Source: Nemertoderma westbladi
Lineage: Eukaryota; Xenacoelomorpha; Nemertodermatida; Nemertodermatidae
Assembly: GCA_032718475.1 (NCBI GenBank)
Contig: JAUCBJ010006104.1
Span: forward strand, 1-26,459
Direction of reading: 5' to 3'
DNA length: 26,459 bases
A program made the position numbers and the translations under genes. Shown here one piece after another: positions 17,800 through 26,459 of this stretch (position 1 is its first letter; each line of letters begins with the position of its first letter). The notes under the pieces were generated by a model, which worked only from the letters and a program-made list of their open reading frames with translations, made no database searches and was not told the DNA's origin.

Positions 17800-18094
17800 A
17801 ATGGTAATATGTGATAGCTGATTGGTTGGTAAGGGTTGTCAACATGTTTCTTGTACCTGAGGATCAGTTTCCTTTGCTTTCCAGAGGGAAATTTGAACAT
17901 TGGCTTACATATTGTGAGCCTACAGTATGCTTCAATAAGCGGTAATTGAAAAAACATGTGCATTCAAATTGTTAAAAAATGCAATTCCCTTTAATTTTTC
18001 CGTTCCAATAAAATTGAGTAGTTAGAAAACATGTCTAAGATGATTTTCAAATGCTCCAATAGATTGTTAATAGATTTTAACCAAGTGAGTATTG
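17800..18094. other. Intergenic sequence, nothing recognised
   Basis: No gene, repeat family or regulatory signal could be supported. Confidence 0.5.
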
Positions 18095-18290
18095 TTTTGA
18101 TTTCCTGGCTTGTCCTCCTGAGAATGCCTTCAATTGCGGGGCGAAACCTACCGATCAGCTGGCTGCCGTCAGCTGATCACTGATTGCATGCAACGTCTAG
18201 GTCTTGTTGCTTTTTAGTTTTTTACATACTTTGGCACTGACATACCTACCGGTAAGCATTTTACTTAACGTGCTTGATTAATAAATAAAA
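18095..18290. mobile_element. Half copy of the first MITE family
   Basis: Matches the right half of the element at 59-436: CGAAACCTACCGATCAGCTG, GTCAGCTGATCACTGATTGC, ATGCAACGTCTAGGTC and CATACCTACCGGTAAGCATT. No matching left terminal repeat was found in the preceding 400 bp, so this copy is truncated on the left. Confidence 0.75.
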
Positions 18291-18492
18291 TACAATTTAT
18301 TAACTCTTTATTATTGGATTTCAAGCTTCTACTTCAAGTTTTTATTTCTCAGTTTAGTTGGGTAACTACTCTAATTTTAATTTATTATTCTGATTTTTAT
18401 GGCGTATTAATTGTTCGGTACCTTAAACGGAACCTTATAGTCAGTACTCTTATATATTGTAGTACCAGTACATATGCCTACTCTTACTCCTA
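18291..18492. other. Intergenic spacer before LINE D, nothing recognised
   Basis: AT-rich; the open frame here runs into the LINE D fragment and is not a gene. Confidence 0.5.
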
Positions 18493-18602
18493 CCAAATCT
18501 CTGGATGGCACTTTCACAAGAATGCTGCGCCGGGTTCACTGTGTCAAGTACAATGAACACATCTCCAACCAGACTCTATACAGCATTGAAGGTGTCAGCA
18601 TT
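18493..18602 (+). pseudogene. LINE copy D, 5' fragment (same family as A and C)
   Basis: Begins ACCAAATCTCTGGATGGCAC and encodes [19 protein letters not shown] like copy C at about 21936. It is broken after AAGGTGTCAGCATT by the insertion of copy C. It is an older, 5'-truncated copy. Confidence 0.85.
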
Positions 18603-18862
18603 GTCAGGTCAGGTCAGGTATTCTAGGTCATTGATCAAGAAAACTTGCCACCTCCATGCAGCATAAAGGAGGTGCCACCTGTAGCTGCATAGACCCTCTT
18701 ACTGAACTAGGGCAAATCTGGTCCTGTAACTAGGACCCCCTTCGTTCTGGGATAAGGACGCCTTTGGTCCTGGATTAAGGACCTATATACTTGGCTGCAG
18801 AGGTATGGCCTGGCCAGGCTGATGATGATCTACCAATGGCTGGTCAGGAGTAGAGTGTTCTC

Positions 18863-19356
18863 ATGTCCACTCTGAGTGCACTTCACTGCGACCTGCACCT
18901 GGCAGCAGGGGTACAGGACATGACCCAGCAGATGAGCTGCACAGCCAATGGTGGGTCATGTGCGCCAGAGTTAGATATGGGTGATGGGCCTCATATCTGT
19001 CTCCACTGCGACACCCACCCTGTGGAATGGCAAACCAGGGTGTGGTATTTGCCCCGAGAGCTGACTCGGCAGAAAAGCACCCCCCAACCCCCACTATGGA
19101 TTACATTAGTAATGCGGAGGTCCAGCCACTAGAGGCCAGTGGAATTACTGGACACAATCGGCCTCACAGGCGTCAGTTATCTCCTGACCGGCTGCCTGTC
19201 TCACCCCCTACTGGAGAGAGAGCGGCAAACAATTATTTGAGTCCTTTTCCTGATGACCATTCTGGCCCAAACCCTGGGTCACCAGGGAGGCCAGATTGTG
19301 AGGGGGAGAGGGATTCTGGAGTTGGAGGCTACTCTCATGTTCCACCCCACCAATAA
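18863..19356 (+). pseudogene. Possible ORF1-like region of LINE C
   Basis: Two overlapping frames (18863-19132 and 19027-19356). The first contains CTANGGSCAPELDMGDGPHI followed by CLHCDTHPVEW, a Cys/His spacing that recalls a PHD- or RING-like zinc finger. The second is rich in Pro, Ser and Gly. A frameshift may have split one ORF. The function is not established. Confidence 0.4.
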
Positions 19357-22343
19357 AGCCATTGGTGAATCTGAGGCAAGTCACTAGACTGGCCTCAGTA
19401 AACACCCTAACACTCGGTGAGCTGACTGCCTTGGCAGATAAGCTTTCTCTTAGTGCAGTGGGTGTTCAAGAGCACCGAATGCAGACTGGACAGACTGATG
19501 GGGTTCTGATTAAGGACATGGGGGCGGTTGGCGACTCACCCTCGCTTCAGCAGATGATAGTGGCAATGGTGGAATTGGTCTATTGATGAATCCAACTGCA
19601 CATGCAGCATTGGACAAAATAGACCAAATCTCTAACCGCATCATCCGTTGCCACTTCTCATGTTCTGGAAGACTGGCTAAGAAGTTTCCTAAGGTGGTTC
19701 TGATTGTGTGCTACTCTCCAACTAGTGTTGCCTCTGTAGAGGAGGTGGGAAATTTCTACCAGAATCTACAAGCAGCTACTGATGGGGTGGATCGGCATGC
19801 ATTCTTAACATTCCTGGGAGACTTTAATGCAAGTCTACATCAATCACCTACATCGCCCTGGGTCTATAGTAAAAGTGTTATCCGAAATTCCGTCCATCTT
19901 CAGGATTTTATCTCTGGAAATGGATTGTTTTCGGCTGGAACCCAGTTCAAGAAGCGAACTGGAAAGCTATGGACTCATAGTGGACCCAGTGGTCACAAGT
20001 CCCAGATAGACCATATCCTGTTTCGTAGGAAATACAGGAGCTCTATACAAGACTGTGATGCATTTACACTATGGCCCTTCTCCAGTGATCACCGCCTTAT
20101 TGTGGCCAAGGTAAGACTTAGTCTGCGTGCTAGCAGAACAACGAAATATGCCTTGCCGCGGCAAGACTGGTCCTCTCTGTTGCAACAGCCAAGTGTGAGA
20201 TCCAGCTTCACACTACAGCTGAGCAACAGGTATGAGGTTCTTGCCTCTGAGGCGGCAGATCACTGTGAGGGCTATACTGCCTTCACAGAGGAAGTTAAGT
20301 TAGCAGCTGCAGAAACAGTTCCTGTATACCCTCGAAACAGGAAACAGGCCCCCTGGACTGACAACAAATTTCAGAAGTGCCGAAATGACCTCTACAAGGC
20401 GCAGAAAGAGTCCCGACTCAAACAGACTACAGCGGCCAAGAATGCAGTTAAGGCTGCATGTAGGTCCCTGAACAGGCAGTACTCTGTTAATTTACAGGAG
20501 CTAATAAACCAACAGGTTGATGCCATCAATGATGCTGACGACAGCAGGCAATCATCCCAGGCATGGAGATCGATCAACTTGCTTGCTGGTCGAAAAAGCC
20601 AACCAACCACCAAGGTTAAAGCAGAATCACCAGCCGATCGCCTCAATGGTTGGAAGGCCCACTTTGAAAAGCTCCTCAATAATGACAGGGTATTGCCTGA
20701 TAACTTTATAGAAGTAAAAGTGTCTGAGTCTGTACTCCCAGATATTCCCATTCGCTGATATCTCCTTTGCAGAAGTGAAGGCTGCTGCATAGAACATTAA
20801 GACCAATCGTGCCAGTGGAGTAGATGGTGTTCCCCCTGAGGTCTTTAAAATACCTGAGTGTTTAAAGCTCATCTATCCCATCATAGTAGACATGTACCGA
20901 ACAACAAGAGTCCCACAAGAAATGAAAACAAATAAGTTGGTGCCAGTTCCCAAGAAGGGCAACCTAACACTCTATGGTTCTTTTCGGGGAATCTTATTGA
21001 TCTCGATTGCTGCAAAGCTATACAATAGAATTATATTAAATCGCATCAGGGATCCCATTGAGAGACTGCTCCGTGGAAATCAGAATGGGTTCCGTAAAGG
21101 TCGTGGGACCATGGAGCCCTTTTTGGCACTTAGAAGGATAATTGAAGATTTATCAAAAAAGAAAGACAGGCATCTGGCTGTTATCTTTGTTGACTTCTTC
21201 AAGGCCTTTGATTCAGTCTCTCGCTCACAATGTTCAGCATACTTTCATTATATGGGATTCCAGATGAAATTATTGCAGCAATCAGATCAGTATACGATGG
21301 TTCGACAACATTTGTGTCTACTGTTAACGGTGACACAGAACCATTTGAAGTGTTATGGGGCGTCCTCCAGGGAGACACACTTGCACCATTCTTGTTCATA
21401 ATTGTTGTTGACTATGTTCTACGCATGTCCTTAGATCATCATAATGATGATGGGGTGATGATAACTCACCTACTGGCTCCAGAAGTCGAGGAAATCCTGC
21501 CAAGTACCTAACTGATCTAGACTTTGCTGATGACTTAGGAGTACTCTCAGAATCACTAGAGGGAGCCCAACGGCTCCTCAGCTCATTAGAACATGCTGCT
21601 TCTAGTGTTGGTCTTTTTATTAACTCCAGAAAGACCAAAATTTTGACAGTTAACTTTGAAAGTCCTCAGCAAGTCTCTGATCGGATGAGCATAAGCTCAA
21701 AAGATGGTATGCTTGAGCATGTGGATGACTTCTGTTACCTGGGATCATGGATCCGAAAGTCAGGTGAGGACCTTCGAATACGTAAGGGAAAGGCATGGGC
21801 AGCCTTGAATAGGCTTTCCAGGATTTGGAAGTCACCGAGAATTAATCGGAAACTTAAGGTCCGATTATTTAGAGCAGCAGTAGTTCCAGTACTCCTCTAT
21901 GGGGGTCCATGCTGGGTTCTAACTGCTGAGGACACCAAATCTCTGGATGGCACATTCACAAGAATGCTACGCCGGGTTCATTGTGTCAAGTACAATGCAC
22001 ACATCTCCAACCAGACACTATATAACATTGGAGGTGTCTCATTGGTTCCCCCAAGCTTGACACTAGAACAAAATCGCCTCCGCTTTGCAGGACATTGCTT
22101 TCGCCGTGAGGACCAGCCAGTGCATAATCTTGTACTTTGGCAGCCTCATGGAGTGAATAAGCATGGTGGACAGCCCATGACTTTCTTGAGACGCATCTTA
22201 AAGGAAACTGGCCTTGAAGATGCGGATGATCTAACAAATTTCATGGGTAATAGGGAGTTGTTGCGGTGCAATTTTGTCGATAAGCCGGCACTCGATAATG
22301 CAGCTGCAATGCAGCATGCCGATCCTAGTAGTAGTAGTAGTAG
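19353..22343 (+). pseudogene. LINE C endonuclease-reverse transcriptase ORF, frameshifted
   Basis: Endonuclease: GVQEHRM (about 19468), FLGDFNAS (about 19815) and SSDHRLIVAKV (about 20085). [56 protein letters not shown] and FADDLGVL, so all catalytic motifs are present. The C-terminal part is [20 protein letters not shown] to [13 protein letters not shown]. Breaks: a frameshift near 19520, a one-base gain at about 20752, TAG at 20790 (AAG in copy A), a one-base loss at about 21228 and another near 21467. Pieces in frame: 19583-20758, 20892-21230, 21230-21466 and 21510-22340. Copy A keeps the frame at three of these sites, so the family was active after the common ancestor of these copies. 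Confidence 0.9.
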
Positions 22344-22619
22344 AAGGTGTTCCATTAATCTCCCCTAGTGTCAATTGACACTTGAACGGAACCACCTCCG
22401 CTTTGAGGACATTGCATTCGCCGTGACGACCAGCCAGTGCATAACCTTGTGCTTTGGCGCTCTCATGGAGCGAATAAGCATGGTGGACAGCCCATGACTT
22501 TCTTGAGTCGCATCCCTAATAGGGAGTTGTGGCGGCGCAATTTTGTCGACAAGCCGGCAAAGCATTCTTAAAAATACAGCACTAATGCAGCATACCGATC
22601 CTAGTGGTAGTAGTAGTAT
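22344..22619 (+). pseudogene. LINE copy D, 3' fragment with (TAG)n tail
   Basis: Resumes with AAGGTGTTCCATT, an imperfect repeat of the left flank, then CTTGAACGGAACCACCTCCG CTTTGAGGACATTGC and CAGCCCATGACTTTCTTGAG as in copy C. A deletion removes sequence after GAGTCGCATCC. It ends CCGATCCTAGTGGTAGTAGT, the family 3' end. Confidence 0.85.
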
Positions 22620-23036
22620 ATACCAGATAGTAATGATAGTGGGGAAGACGAATCTGATTAATCATATACTATTTTACCCAGTATTATTGCTACTATTAAT
22701 GCTGATTGTTGTTCCTGAACAACATTCATTAAAAATATTTAAATAATAAAAAAAAATTTTTTTGGCATTAATGTGTTCTTTTAGATTGTTTTCAGTTTAT
22801 CTAACCTAAAAAAACAAGTAAACCAGTAAAAATAATTCGAGCAGCAAGGGTTCAGTGTTGAAAGCCCTCCTTTAACTCATACTTTCCAGAATACAGTACC
22901 TTAGCATTCCCTTAATGATTAATAATTATGACAACAACAATATCGATAGCAATGGATCCGTCCATTATTGCCAGCTCTCGGCTGACAAGCTTGTTCACAT
23001 TATTGTTTGTGGCCATTTTTTACTGCCCTACTGCCG
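22620..23036. other. AT-rich intergenic sequence, nothing recognised
   Basis: Short open frames only, without recognisable motifs. Confidence 0.5.
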
Positions 23037-23147
23037 GGTGTTTGAAAAAGGTGGACTGGACACAGAAAACATGGAGAACGGACAGACCAATCAGAAACGT
23101 ATTATGCAAAGCAGTTTGTAGCAATTGGTCTGTCCACCTTTTTCAAG
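23037..23147. mobile_element. GGTGGAC-terminus MITE, copy 1
   Basis: GTGTTTGAAAAAGGTGGACT at the left and GTCCACCTTTTTCAAG at the right are inverted. The interior carries GACCAATCAGAAACGTATTA, shared with copy 2. There is no coding frame. Confidence 0.75.
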
Positions 23148-23181
23148 TTTCGCTTTCTTAGTTAGATATTGGGAATAAGAT

Positions 23182-23300
23182 GTGTGTTTGAAAAAGGTGG
23201 ACTGGACACATGCAAAAAAACATAGATACTAGTCTGACCAATCAGAAACGTATTAAAGCAATGCTATTTATTGGTGATTGCACTGTCCACCTTTTTCAGG
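23182..23300. mobile_element. GGTGGAC-terminus MITE, copy 2
   Basis: Same orientation and same ends as copy 1 (GTGTTTGAAAAAGGTGGACT ... GTCCACCTTTTTCAGG), with a diverged interior that keeps GACCAATCAGAAACGTATTA. It starts only about 35 bp after copy 1. Confidence 0.75.
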
Positions 23301-24491
23301 TTTCAATTATCTATCTATAATGGGCATGCTGGAAGCAGCTGCATTAAGAATGCTGTCGGTGTCCTAGGCGTATCTACCCCCCCCCCCCCCCCCGCGCAGA
23401 TTGCCCCCCTATAGACTTACAGTATAATAATAGTAGGTCTAGCGTACCCCTAGTCTAGCAACTTTACAAATCTTCAAAGACCTGTAATGATCATGCAATG
23501 TCTTTAGTATGTCTGCAAAGATCATAATGCATTGTAAACCTGTCAAGAACATTAACTATCTTGTTAAGATCATGAAAGACTGGAACCGGAAAGTGAACAT
23601 TTTAAGTTCTCTTAATTTATCTTATGATGCATATGGACAACTTACTGTAAAAATCCTCTAGTAACATTACAAAATTATGATATTTAAGTGTGTGCAAAAA
23701 TGTACTATGTAGATTTCATATCTGCAAAGATCATAACATGATCATAACAAGATCATCATAGTTTTGAACGGAATGGTGCACCTATGTTCATATCTTAAAT
23801 TGTATTTTATGAATGGTGCATGCAGTAATTGAAACATGAACTTGACATACAAGCCTCCACCGGGAGCTTGCGGTAAGGGAATAGTGGCTGAATGGGGTGG
23901 GGGGAGGGGGGGGGGGGGGGGGGGGGGTTGATTGGGGAGAGAGAAAATAAAAGCACTTTAATTTGGATTTATTGGTTTATTTTTGTGGTTGGGTTAGTTG
24001 GTCAGGCTCAAACCCTAATTAAAAGAGTCATTAACCCTATAACCTTAAAGTCCCGATGCTCTAATCTAATAAATTTTGTGGAATTTAGGATCCAAAATAT
24101 TTAAGGTTGGGGTTACATGACAGTTTTAATTAAGGTTTTGGGCCTCCATTTCCACTTTGAATTAGGGTTTCGGACCGCCACTCCCAAAATATGGGAACTT
24201 ATTTACCTCCCTCGCTGCGCTCGGTCGTTTAATAACAGATCTCGGGATGAACGGTAAATAAAGCATATTATATTTCCCTCACAGTATAATAGGTGCCGGT
24301 AGTTATTATAATTAACTTTATACTGTAATGAGTTACAATATTGACGTTCCAATATTGATGCTATCGCGTGGCTCGCCCCATATTATTAAACTAGGCCTAT
24401 TTCGACAACTTCGGTTGGTCACAGTAAGTATGGGATAATAATAATGTGCAAATCAATCTGATTGGTCAATTCATTGCCTGTCTTTCTCAAC
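23301..24491. other. Intergenic sequence with homopolymer tracts and AGATCAT words
   Basis: Contains C17 at 23377-23393, G22 at 23906-23927 (preceded by shorter G-runs, a possible G-quadruplex), and repeated CAAAGATCATAA words between about 23470 and 23760. AAACCCTAATTAAA near 24008 and GAATTAGGGTTT near 24161 are inverted. No gene was recognised. Confidence 0.5.
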
Positions 24492-24630
24492 CCAGTCCAC
24501 CTTATTCAAATTTGAAAAAGGTGGACAACAAAGCTGAAAAAGGTGGACATGCTGTGTGACGCAAATCGCCCGTCATTGGTCTGTCCATTGTCCATGTTTT
24601 CTGTGTCCAGTCCACCTTTTTCAAACACCT
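24492..24630. mobile_element. GGTGGAC-terminus MITE, copy 3, opposite orientation
   Basis: The right end (GTCCACCTTTTTCAAACACC preceded by CCATGTTTTCTGTGTCCA) is the exact reverse complement of the left end of copy 1 for about 39 bp. Its left side has three closely spaced GAAAAAGGTGGAC or inverse words, suggesting local rearrangement or a nested partial copy. Confidence 0.75.
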
Positions 24631-25894
24631 CCTACTGCCCTATACTATTTTTAAAACTGTGGGCTGAGTGTTTGCACGAATTCCACCTATCCAATAAAAG
24701 GCACGATATTTTGGGAGGGTTTCTCTAGGTCGATACTCAACCTGTCAACTGTACTGTACGTACAGTACATCAATATTCATATTCACTACCGTACTGATCT
24801 ACCGCTACCGGTAGTCAGAAATCTGGATAGGCCTATTGGCTGATTGGCAATTCAGCAATTGGGACTTCATTGGACAGTTTGCAGTTTGATACACGCACTG
24901 ACTCACAGAGCTGTAGTGCACATTACAGCATTACTGCATTAGGTCTATTAATGCCTGAATAGGCCTACTGCAGTAGGGAACACATGCCCAAACAGGCAGT
25001 GCAGACTTTGCAAAATGCACTGCCATATTACTGTATTAGGCAGTTTTAGCCTAAATTTCTGATAAAATGTCAATTTTTATTAACTTCCTGCTTGAAGGGC
25101 CCCTTTTTTATTTTATGGGATGAAAATATAATATGTATTGCAAGGTAAATGGAAAATTTGGTAGACTTTCACAGCTTTGGGTTTTAGAGACATCAGACTT
25201 TGAAAATTGCTAGTCAAAAGCATGCACTGCCCAAAATAGCAGTGTTCTGCTTAATATAGTCAGCATACTGTTTGAACTAGCAGTACAATGCTTAAAATGG
25301 CAGTGCAAAATCAAAAAATGCATTCAGCCTCAGCATTACATACAATTCAGCAATTCTGATGGAAACAATATATATATAAATAACCAATATTCAACAGATT
25401 TTATAAATCAATTTTTCACAGTTTGAAACACCAGTAGACTGGGAGAGTTGGAAAAAGAAAGACCCGATCATTTTTCTCCTGAATTTGTAAATAACATATC
25501 TGTATATTGTTTGTTGGTTTGTATTGTATTCTCTATGGCGGCTGACCGGTATTGCATTATGTTGTTTTATAAGAAGAGTAGCCTATTTCTACTTGTATGC
25601 CTGTATGGCTGTATGCCAATCAAAATCTACATGAATCAAATTTCTGTCAATCATTTCATACTTGGCACTTGGCCACAGAACCAACAACCAAGGCCGCTAG
25701 TGATTGACACTGTATGCCTGTATGCTGTACTGCTGTAGTGCTGTAGTGTGTACTGTGTAGCAGCGCATATTTCGGTGCCGTTTGCATTTGCTTACAATTA
25801 ATTAATTATATTTGTATACAAGTTTAGTGTAGTGTCATGAGTGTAGTGTATACCGGTACTACACTGGCAGACTGGTATACACGTTTTGTATGCT
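24631..25894. other. Intergenic sequence upstream of NUP210
   Basis: Holds a perfect 20-bp palindrome (24750-24769) and repeated GCAGTGC/GCACTGC words between about 24985 and 25320, two of which (about 25013 and 25296) are inverted over some 18 bp. A 96-codon open frame at 25448 has no recognisable motif. NUP210 promoter elements probably lie in the last few hundred bases, but none can be named. Confidence 0.5.
24750..24769. repeat. Perfect 20-bp palindrome
   Basis: TGTACTGTAC followed by GTACAGTACA; it is self-complementary with no loop. Confidence 0.9.
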
Positions 25895-26030
25895 TTTCTC
25901 ACTCGTTTGTACTCTTTTGTACTATTTTTGCACTCTTTTGTACTATTTTTGCACTTTACTGCTTTATTGTACTCTTTTGTAGGCCTACTATATTGTACTA
26001 TTTTGTATTTTTTTGTACTTTTTTGTACAG
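25895..26030 (+). repeat. T-rich TTTTGTACT repeat ending in a 3' splice-site-like sequence
   Basis: About ten imperfect repeats of (T)nGTAC or (T)nGCAC words run up to TTTTTTGTACAG at 26030, 73 bp before the NUP210 ATG. The final polypyrimidine-AG looks like an intron acceptor, so the NUP210 5' UTR may be spliced here. Equally it may be simple sequence only. Confidence 0.4.
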
Positions 26031-26080
26031 ATTCGTCGGACCGGTATTTGTGGATATCCGATGATATACTGATTACCGGT

Positions 26081-26107
26081 ATGCAATATCTGAATATGCT
26101 GATATGA
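26081..26107 (+). promoter_or_regulatory. Possible upstream ORF overlapping the NUP210 start
   Basis: An eight-codon frame (MQYLNMLI) ends in a TGA that overlaps the NUP210 start as ATGA. If transcription starts upstream of 26081, such a frame could lower initiation or allow termination-reinitiation. The transcript start is not known. Confidence 0.3.
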
Positions 26108-26459
26108 GTCTTCTTTGTGTTATTATTTTAACATCCTGTTTGGGTTCCTGGCTTCCTGTGCACGGCTCGCGTCTTAGCCATCCAGCCATCCTGCTGCCGT
26201 TTCGTTCCGATGGACTGAGAAGTATATTTACTATCGTTGGGGAGGATGGCTGTTTCACATGGTGGTCCAACAATCCGGAGCGGGTCTCCGTCGAACCTGT
26301 CGCCGCTACAAACTAAAGGTGGCGTCCAGTGCAGTCTAAATGCGGTGGTCACCGCTGTGGACACCACTAGGAAACGCGTCAGCTCTGTCGTTTACGCTAA
26401 AGAATACAGCACCGGCGAAATATTGAGATGCGATGTTATTATAGATAATATTTACGGGA
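26104..26459 (+). CDS. NUP210: NUP210 (gp210) N-terminus, frameshifted, continues beyond window
   Basis: The ATG at 26104 opens a hydrophobic signal peptide (MSLLCVIILTSCLGSWLPVHG), then HPAILLPFRSDGLRSIFTI, EDGCFTWWSNNPE and VSVEPV, ending at TAA 26314-26316. Homology resumes one frame over from 26318: QCSLNAVVTAV, then SSVVYAKEYSTGEILRCDVI to the window edge. The order and motifs (ILLPF, GC-W-S--PE-VS-EP, AKE-STGEILRCD-I-D) match the start of the nuclear pore membrane glycoprotein NUP210, whose large lumenal domain sits in the nuclear envelope lumen. The break between about 26300 and 26318 is too short for an intron, so it is either a sequence error or a real one-base shift. The gene is divergent from RANBP9/10 with no other gene between them. 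Confidence 0.85.

Larger units (their letters stand above)
18603..22343 (+). mobile_element. LINE copy C, about 3.7-kb nearly full-length non-LTR retrotransposon
   Basis: Bounded by AAGGTGTCAGCATT (left, 18589-18602) and AAGGTGTTCCATT (right, 22344-22356), an imperfect target-site duplication of about 13 bp. It starts with (GTCAG)n and ends with a (TAG)n tail. Contents in order: a leader, short ORF1-like frames, the endonuclease-RT ORF, and a very short 3' UTR. It inserted into copy D of its own family. It is in the same orientation as NUP210. Confidence 0.9.

Noticed and set aside
22915-23161. Overlapping 68-77 codon frames
   Set aside because: They run through the inverted-repeat MITE copy 1 and carry no motif.
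24003-24175. Interstitial telomere-like AACCCT / TTAGGG words
   Set aside because: Only isolated single words, not a tandem array; part of ordinary AT-rich sequence.
25448-25738. 96-codon open frame upstream of NUP210
   Set aside because: No recognisable motif, AT-rich simple composition, and no splice or promoter support; likely chance.

Overview
This is a metazoan nuclear genome window, most likely from a marine invertebrate. That organism guess is an inference from spliced animal genes, two related LINE families, a tRNA-derived SINE, MITE-like elements, long homopolymer G/C tracts and many minisatellites; species and phylum cannot be read from the sequence. No bacterial, CRISPR or viral genes were seen. 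Family assignments rest on recalled homology; no search was run.

Two conserved host genes frame the window and diverge from each other. On the minus strand, five exons (14304 down to 3698) encode the first 273 residues of a RANBP9/RANBP10 (RanBPM) orthologue, the SPRY-LisH-CTLH scaffold of the CTLH/GID ubiquitin ligase. Splice sites and phases join exactly, and the gene continues off the left edge. On the plus strand, at the right edge (26104 onward), lies the start of a NUP210 (gp210) orthologue with a signal peptide. Its reading frame carries a one-base shift near 26300-26318.

Intron 4 of the RANBP gene (3885-10851, about 7 kb) holds a three-level nest: a 17-bp tandem array, interrupted by LINE copy A, which is interrupted by LINE B. 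The intron after exon 5 holds a MITE with long terminal inverted repeats (59-436) and a 2.7-kb G-rich minisatellite (980-3683). Intron 2 holds a 43-bp repeat that copies the end of exon 2 together with its splice donor. Intron 1 holds a GTGATTTG-type array.

The roughly 11.8-kb intergenic region (14305-26103) holds an inverted-repeat element just upstream of the RANBP start, a tRNA-Glu-like SINE, a direct duplication headed by poly-C, a half copy of the first MITE, and a nearly full-length LINE (copy C, 18603-22343) inserted into an older fragment of its own family (copy D). Further right are three copies of a MITE with GGTGGAC-type termini, then simple sequence up to NUP210.

The most unusual pattern is positional. 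The introns after exons 2, 4 and 5 of the RANBP gene each begin with a tandem array lying within about 14 bp of the 5' splice site or containing it. All LINE copies point against the direction of the RANBP gene, and all are disabled.
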